The position numbers were made by a program, and so were the translations under genes. The notes beneath the pieces are model-generated. The model was not told where the DNA came from, did not search any database, and saw only the letters and a list, made by a program, of their open reading frames with translations. This document shows positions 59,670 through 64,000 of a stretch of 64,000 nt of DNA, piece by piece; the stretch's first letter is position 1, and each line of letters starts with the position of its first letter. This DNA comes from Halalkalibacterium ligniniphilum (GTDB taxonomy: Bacteria > Bacillota > Bacilli > Bacillales > Bacillaceae_D), in the NCBI RefSeq assembly GCF_000334155.1, contig NZ_ANNK01000047.1:1-64000 (forward strand), read 5' to 3'.

Positions 59670-59921
59670 TTATTGCTCTGTTAAGACAGAAAGCCATTGT
59701 TCTACGTCGTCATTTGAAAAAGGACTCGTATTTTGGGTATGTTTTGTTTGAATGGATCGGATCGTATGTTGTAAATCGATCGGCAATGTTTGATCCTGTA
59801 AAATGGATGAAGTGATCCTTTCGATTTGTGCCGCTTCATCTAACGACATATATTGCTCGGTTGCTTGGTTTTGCAAAAGGTCTTTTAAAAGCCTCACTTT
59901 TTCGCGGTTAGTGATCGGCAT
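59670..59921 (-). CDS. ytzH: YtzH-like small protein
   Basis: This 83-residue soluble helical protein starts MPITNREKVRLLKDLLQNQA, matching YtzH (LLKDLLQ near 10-17), then IERITSSILQDQTLP. The end contains DDVEQWLSVL. It lies between ytmP and trmB, the position of ytzH in B. subtilis, but is inverted. The function is unknown. ATG at 59921 has AAAGGATG upstream; a longer frame of 104 codons starts in the intergenic space and is not supported. Confidence 0.75.
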   Translation of the reverse strand: MPITNREKVRLLKDLLQNQATEQYMSLDEAAQIERITSSILQDQTLPIDLQHTIRSIQTKHTQNTSPFSNDDVEQWLSVLTEQ

Positions 59922-59992
59922 GAGCACACACATCCTTTGGTTCAGGTTACTTATAGGATGTGTTCCTGAAAAATGATTATTCATGAAGGAAG

Positions 59993-60325
59993 TTAAATTT
60001 CTCGACCTTTGCGTTGTTGATAGTCAATCGTTACGGCTTTACTGCCGTTTCCAAGTAAAGTTAGCTCTTCAATCCACCGTTTGATGTTCAAATCGTAATA
60101 GGGAATAAAATCCTCATGCTGCTCTTCTTGTTGTCCTTCTTTGAAAAATAATTGAAGCTCATCTAACGTACCTTGAAAGTTTGGATCAATGTCGTATTCT
60201 TTGCGCAATATTTGATAAAGAGCATACATGTGTTGAAAGTCTGCTTGAGTTGCTTTGTTCGTCTTTCGAACATGATAAAGAACTTTGGCTAGTTCATTTG
60301 CTTCAGGTAACATTGGTGTCCCCAT
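59993..60325 (-). CDS. Uncharacterised small protein upstream of ytzH
   Basis: This 110-residue soluble protein has no signal or membrane segment. It contains ELAKVLYHVRKTNKATQADF, YALYQILRKEYDIDPNF and the acidic ELQLFFKEGQQEEQHEDFIP. It looks helical and intact, with a GAGGATG site before ATG 60325. I do not recognise the family. Its end is 71 bp before ytzH on the same strand, so they may form a two-gene unit divergent from trmB. Confidence 0.65.
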   Translation of the reverse strand: MGTPMLPEANELAKVLYHVRKTNKATQADFQHMYALYQILRKEYDIDPNFQGTLDELQLFFKEGQQEEQHEDFIPYYDLNIKRWIEELTLLGNGSKAVTIDYQQRKGREI

Positions 60326-60490
60326 AACAACCATCCTCTCTAAAGTTCAAATGGTTTTACAGACTCTATACCCTCATTGTTATTTTTTTAATCATGAAAA
60401 TATGAATTTGATTTTTGTGCGGTTCTATACTTTCGCTGCGTTAAAAGCTATAATACATGGTTGATAGGATAAAAAGGAGTGGTTGACGTC

Positions 60491-61144
60491 GTGCGTTTAC
60501 GAAACAAACCTTGGGCAAGAGAAGAGCTAGCAAACCAACCGTCCCTTGTCATTCCAAATCCTTCTGAGCATAAAGGGAAATGGAAAGAGTTATTTGGAAT
60601 GGATCAGCCCATTTATGTAGAGGTAGGAACAGGAAAAGGACGTTTTTTAACAGAGATGGGAAAAAAATATCCCCATATTAATTTTTTAGGGATTGAACGT
60701 TACGAGAGTGTTCTTTTAACAGCGATGCAACGAGTGAAAGAAGCAGGTCTTCGTAATGTGAAATTCTTAAGTGAGGATGTCAATAACGTAGAAGAATTTT
60801 TTGAGCATGGGGAAGTTGATCGGCTATTTATTAATTTTACAGATCCTTGGCCAAAAAAACGTCACGAAAAACGACGGTTGACATATGAAGATTTTTTGAG
60901 GAAATATGAGAAAATTCTTAAGCCTAATGGAGAAATTCACTTTAAAACGGACAACCAAGGCTTATTCGAGTATTCTCTCCATAGCTTCTCGAAATATGGA
61001 ATGATCTTGAATCAGGTCAGTTTAGATTTGCATCAAAGTGAATTTCAAGAAGAGAACATTATGACTGAATACGAAGAGAAGTTCTCAAAGAAAGGCATGC
61101 GCATTTATCGTTGTGAAGCGGTCTTTCGGCGTTCATCAATGTGA
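60491..61144 (+). CDS. trmB: tRNA (guanine-N7-)-methyltransferase
   Basis: This 217-residue enzyme methylates G46 of tRNAs at N7 using S-adenosylmethionine. It begins [13 protein letters not shown], as B. subtilis TrmB does. The SAM-binding [15 protein letters not shown] lies near 42-56, and the family hallmark [22 protein letters not shown] near 115-136. It ends with [10 protein letters not shown] and IYRCEA. GTG at 60491 fits the family start; a GTG four codons earlier also lies near AAGGAG. It is transcribed towards repeat family B copy 2, which may terminate it. Confidence 0.95.
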   Translation: MRLRNKPWAREELANQPSLVIPNPSEHKGKWKELFGMDQPIYVEVGTGKGRFLTEMGKKYPHINFLGIERYESVLLTAMQRVKEAGLRNVKFLSEDVNNVEEFFEHGEVDRLFINFTDPWPKKRHEKRRLTYEDFLRKYEKILKPNGEIHFKTDNQGLFEYSLHSFSKYGMILNQVSLDLHQSEFQEENIMTEYEEKFSKKGMRIYRCEAVFRRSSM

Positions 61145-61241
61145 TGGATGATGAACGAAGCAGTATCTATTCTCCTACCTTCTCCGGTTTGCGGTGCGGA
61201 AAAGATAAGGGGGAAAGGAAATGAGTTAAAATCATAAGAAT

Positions 61242-61384
61242 GAGGCTGGGACATAACGAACGTGTATGATTGAAAATGCGAACAATGCACAACCTTAGCG
61301 AAGTATATTTCCGAAGCGATTGCTATGCATCAAGATCATTATGTTCGGATTTCTCATCAATAAAAACTCTTTTGTCCCAGCCCC
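61242..61384 (+). repeat. Dispersed repeat family B, copy 2
   Basis: This 143-bp copy has GAGGCTGGGAC at the left and GTCCCAGCC at the right end. It is nearly identical to copy 1 at 26077-26220, lies after trmB and is the only terminator-like element there. Confidence 0.88.
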
Positions 61385-61446
61385 ATTTTTAAAAAGCATA
61401 TTATTTCAAAGCGCTATCTCGATCTAGACGGCGCCTTGCGCGTTTC

Positions 61447-61755
61447 CTATGATGCTTGTAAATCAAGTACGGCTCCACTGTTCATATCAACAAGAAATTC
61501 ATATTGGACGGTTCCCTCATCTGTTGAGGATGAGATGCCGCCTCGGTAGACTGTATATTCAAGATTGTTTCGTTCAATTTTTTCAGGAAGCATATGAATC
61601 CAAGAACCCGTAATGGCAATTTTCGGTGCTAGTGCCTTTTTGGCAAGCTTTAATGCACGTTCAGGCGAAATTTTATCTGATGTAACCGTTGGTTGAAGAA
61701 GCAAGCCTGCTGCAAGTCCTATTCCAACCCCTAAAGCAAAGCGTTTTATTCCCAT
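61447..61755 (-). CDS. ytzB: YtzB-like PepSY-domain protein
   Basis: This protein of about 102 residues has an N-terminal hydrophobic anchor (RFALGVGIGLAAGLLLQP, 5-22) and a PepSY-type domain outside the membrane: SPERALKLAKKAL, VYRGGISSSTDEGTVQYEFLVDMNSGAVLDL. PepSY domains are often protease-inhibitory. B. subtilis ytzB stands near ytoP, as here. ATG at 61755 (MGIKRF) is favoured; a TTG seven codons earlier would overlap the ribosome-binding site. Confidence 0.8.
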   Translation of the reverse strand: MGIKRFALGVGIGLAAGLLLQPTVTSDKISPERALKLAKKALAPKIAITGSWIHMLPEKIERNNLEYTVYRGGISSSTDEGTVQYEFLVDMNSGAVLDLQAS

Positions 61756-61922
61756 TTTTATCAGCCATCCTTTCAAGTATAATTATAGCTTATTATACCG
61801 AACGAAAGAGGGATTTCCAAATGGAAGCTTAACGAAGCTTAGAAGCGATATGGAAATTTGTTCATACGTCCGATAGAATAAAACGAGTACATAACGATTC
61901 GTTATACGAAAGGAGTTTGTTC

Positions 61923-62996
61923 ATGAATCAAGAAACGCTTCAGTTATTTAAAACGTTAACGGAACTACAGGGTGCTCCAGGATTTGAGCACGATGTTCGC
62001 AAATTTGTTCGTGGTGAGCTCCAACGCTATTCAGATGAAATCATTCAAGATCGACTTGGAAGCATTTTTGGTGTGAAGCGCGGTAATGAGGACGGACCAA
62101 GGGTCATGGTTGCAGGCCATATGGATGAAGTTGGCTTTATGGTCACATCGATTAATGAGAAGGGTTTGATCCGCTTTCAAGCATTAGGGGGATGGTGGAG
62201 CCAAGTTTTACTTGCCCAGCGCGTACAAATTATAACAGATAATGGACCTGTCATAGGTGTGATTGGCTCTACGCCACCACATTTACTAGAAGAGGCGCAA
62301 CGTGCAAAACCGATGGAAATGAAACATATGTACATTGACATTGGTGCGGATGATCAGGAAGACGCCAAAAAAATTGGGATAAAGCCTGGCCAACAAATTG
62401 TGCCGATTTGTCCGTTTACACCGATGGCAAATGAGAAAAAAATATTAGCGAAGGCATGGGACAACCGATATGGTGTAGGCCTTGCCATTGAACTGCTAAA
62501 AGAGCTTAAGGATGAAGCTGTTCCTAATATTCTTTATTCAGGGGCAACTGTACAAGAGGAAGTAGGACTTCGTGGAGCAGCGACAGCCGCACAAATGATC
62601 AAGCCAGACCTTTTCTTTGCTTTGGATGCAAGTCCTGCCAATGATGCAACAGGAGGAAAGGATGCGTTTGGTCAGCTTGGAAAAGGCGCTTTGCTTCGAA
62701 TTTTTGATCGAACAATGATCACACACCGAGGGATGCGTGACTTTGTGTTAGATACTGCTGAGAGCAACAACATCCCTTACCAGTATTTTATTGCTCAAGG
62801 AGGAACTGATGCTGGGAGAGTCCATACGACAAATGAAGGCGTTCCTTCAGCTGTGATTGGTATTTGCTCACGTTATATTCATACCGCAGCATCCATTATT
62901 CATGTTGATGATTATGCAGCAGCAAAGGAATTACTTGTGAAGCTTGTAAAGTCATCAGATGAAACGACGTTAAAAGCGATTCATCAGAATGGGTAA
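61923..62996 (+). CDS. ytoP: M42-family glutamyl aminopeptidase YtoP
   Basis: This 357-residue metallopeptidase removes N-terminal residues from peptides in the cytoplasm. Metal and catalytic residues are visible: [11 protein letters not shown] near 62-72, [13 protein letters not shown] near 178-190, QEEVGLRGA near 211-219, ALDASPAND near 233-241, and the late [15 protein letters not shown] near 317-331. [12 protein letters not shown] near 16-27 is typical of the M42 family. ATG at 61923 follows AAAGGAG. The DUF84 gene follows after about 100 bp. Confidence 0.94.
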   Translation: MNQETLQLFKTLTELQGAPGFEHDVRKFVRGELQRYSDEIIQDRLGSIFGVKRGNEDGPRVMVAGHMDEVGFMVTSINEKGLIRFQALGGWWSQVLLAQRVQIITDNGPVIGVIGSTPPHLLEEAQRAKPMEMKHMYIDIGADDQEDAKKIGIKPGQQIVPICPFTPMANEKKILAKAWDNRYGVGLAIELLKELKDEAVPNILYSGATVQEEVGLRGAATAAQMIKPDLFFALDASPANDATGGKDAFGQLGKGALLRIFDRTMITHRGMRDFVLDTAESNNIPYQYFIAQGGTDAGRVHTTNEGVPSAVIGICSRYIHTAASIIHVDDYAAAKELLVKLVKSSDETTLKAIHQNG

Positions 62997-63094
62997 ATCG
63001 TGATAGTGGTCCCCATTTTTAAAAATAAGGAAAGGTTATCGTGTACTTTTTTGACGAATGGGAAGAAGAAACGTTCAATCAAAGGGTGGGTCGA

Positions 63095-63622
63095 ATGATC
63101 GTGCTAGCCGTAGGTTCTAAAAACCGAGCCAAAGTTTATGCTGTACAAGAAATCCTTATTCGCGAGCCGATAAAGGTTGTGTCCCTTGATGTGCCTTCAG
63201 AGGTGGCAAAGCAGCCTCTTTCAGACGAAGAAACGCTAAAAGGGGCGATCAACCGAGCAAAAGCGTGCTTGGATTCAAAAGAGATATCGCTAGGAATCGG
63301 ATTAGAGGGCGGTGTTTGCGAAACGGATTATGGATTGATGCTTTGTAATTGGGGAGCTCTCGTTAATCGAAAAGGAAATGTATGGGTGGCAAGTGGTGCA
63401 AAAATTCCAGTTCCTCACCATGTAGCTGAAGCGCTTAGAAACGGAGAAGAGCTTGGAGACATTATGGCCCGCTTGACGGATGATCGCGACATCCGCGTTA
63501 AAATGGGAGCTGTCGGCATCTTTACAAATGAACGAATCACTCGAAAAAAAATGTTTGCCCACATTGTCGAGCTATTATACGGGCAATATTTATATCATGG
63601 AGCAGAGGAAATAAAGCATTAA
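63095..63622 (+). CDS. DUF84 family non-canonical purine NTPase (YjjX-like)
   Basis: This protein of about 175 residues has the inosine/xanthosine triphosphatase (YjjX/DUF84) fold. LAVGSKNRAKVYAVQEIL near 4-21 is the substrate-binding start, then VAKQPLSDEETLKGAINRAK, SLGIGLEGGV near 70-79 (metal Glu) and a late TDDRDIRVKMGAVGIFTN. It should clear deaminated or oxidised purine nucleotides. ATG at 63095 is preferred because the family begins there. A GTG 18 codons earlier (63041), with AAGGAAAGG upstream, would add MYFFDEWEEETFNQR and cannot be excluded. It probably shares a transcript with ytoP. Confidence 0.82.
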   Translation: MIVLAVGSKNRAKVYAVQEILIREPIKVVSLDVPSEVAKQPLSDEETLKGAINRAKACLDSKEISLGIGLEGGVCETDYGLMLCNWGALVNRKGNVWVASGAKIPVPHHVAEALRNGEELGDIMARLTDDRDIRVKMGAVGIFTNERITRKKMFAHIVELLYGQYLYHGAEEIKH

Positions 63623-63640
63623 GTCTATTTTTACAGTAAA

Positions 63641-63783
63641 AGGCTGGGGCATAACGAACGTGTATGATTAAAAATGCGGACAATGCACAACCTAAGCGAA
63701 GTATATTTCCGAAGCGAAGGCGATGCATCAACGATCATGACGTCCGGATTTCTCATCAATAAAAACTCTTTTGTCCCAGCCTC
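63641..63783 (+). repeat. Dispersed repeat family B, copy 3
   Basis: This 143-bp copy has AGGCTGGGGC at the left and GTCCCAGCCT at the right end. It shows more base changes than copies 1 and 2 but the same layout and orientation. It lies 18 bp past the DUF84 stop and would serve as its terminator and, in reverse, that of ytoQ. Confidence 0.88.
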
Positions 63784-63788
63784 TTTTT

Positions 63789-64000
63789 TCACGATTCCTC
63801 AAACACGTACGCTAATGCTTTCAAGGCTTGTTCTGGCGTTTCAACCACGACTTAGGCTTTATTTGTCAGTTCTTTTAATGGGTGATGGAGGGATTCACGA
63901 ATGAGAATGAGTGGCTTATTTAAAGGGAGGCCGTTGCTGCATCCATGGCACGATTCCATTGCTTGTACTTTTCTCCAAGGAATGCGACAATAATATCTGC
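63789..64000 (-). pseudogene. ytoQ: ytoQ, frameshifted 3' part (continues past the window)
   Basis: On the minus strand the edge reads ADIIVAFLGEKYKQWNRAMD, the late conserved part of YtoQ (a nucleoside deoxyribosyltransferase-like protein). A frameshift near 63920-63930 is followed by NKPLILIRESLHHPLKELTN in another frame, then an in-frame TAA at 63854-63852, then VETPEQALKALAYVFEES and the normal stop. At least two lesions lie in 70 codons, so the gene is broken as sequenced. The 5' part is outside the window. Confidence 0.75.

Overview
The window looks like chromosomal DNA of an endospore-forming Bacillaceae bacterium, probably one of the environmental or alkaliphilic Bacillus-like genera. 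Evidence: a GerA-type germinant receptor operon, an Sda-like sporulation checkpoint protein, bacillithiol synthesis (bshB2), a T-box leuS, an S-box metK, and long synteny with the yt-- region of Bacillus subtilis (ytkD-ytlDCA-ytmA-pckA-metK, ytoA-ytpA-ytpB, ytqA-ytqB-leuS, ytkP-ytlP-ytlQ, amyX-ytmP-ytzH-trmB, ytzB-ytoP). Base composition and gene style are even throughout. I saw no rRNA, tRNA, phage, IS or CRISPR. The species is inference.

Layout. 1-1600: the end of 6-phosphogluconate dehydrogenase, a wrecked iron-type alcohol dehydrogenase, and hxlA followed by a deletion remnant of hxlB. 1700-10900: a nine-member sugar catabolism cluster: LacI regulator, two TIM-barrel isomerase-like enzymes, two Gfo/Idh/MocA oxidoreductases and an RbsABC-type transporter. 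It carries two matching palindromic operators and closely resembles the levoglucosan (lgd) pathway. 11200-18900: intact iron-type alcohol dehydrogenase, gerA-B-C with a SigG-like promoter, nasA nitrate transporter with a TnrA box, and a secreted 3D-domain wall protein. 19100-26900: flavin reductase, yojF-bshB2, gabD-like dehydrogenase, patB-like C-S lyase, sda-like gene, a decayed chemoreceptor piece, ywpF and ytkD. 26900-42300: ytlDCA transporter, ytmA, pckA, S-box/metK, ytoA, ytpA, ytpB, carbonic anhydrase, ytqAB and T-box/leuS.

42400-50300 is a cell-envelope block: ytfP, the MurJ-type flippase ytgP, FtsW-like and RodA-like SEDS proteins in tandem, a ProC-like protein, an RsuA-type pseudouridine synthase and ytzE. 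50780-58400: ytkP, ligT, lrgAB, ytlQ, a lone HicB-like gene, purU and amyX. 58600-64000: ytmP, ytzH, an unknown gene, trmB, ytzB, ytoP, a DUF84 NTPase and a broken ytoQ at the edge.

The most useful non-gene observations are three dispersed intergenic repeat families (A, about 150 bp; B, about 144 bp with terminator-like ends; C, about 90 bp), the paired LacI-type operators, and several remnants that show recent gene loss. Start codons were chosen by ribosome-binding-site spacing and family alignment from memory. No database search was run.
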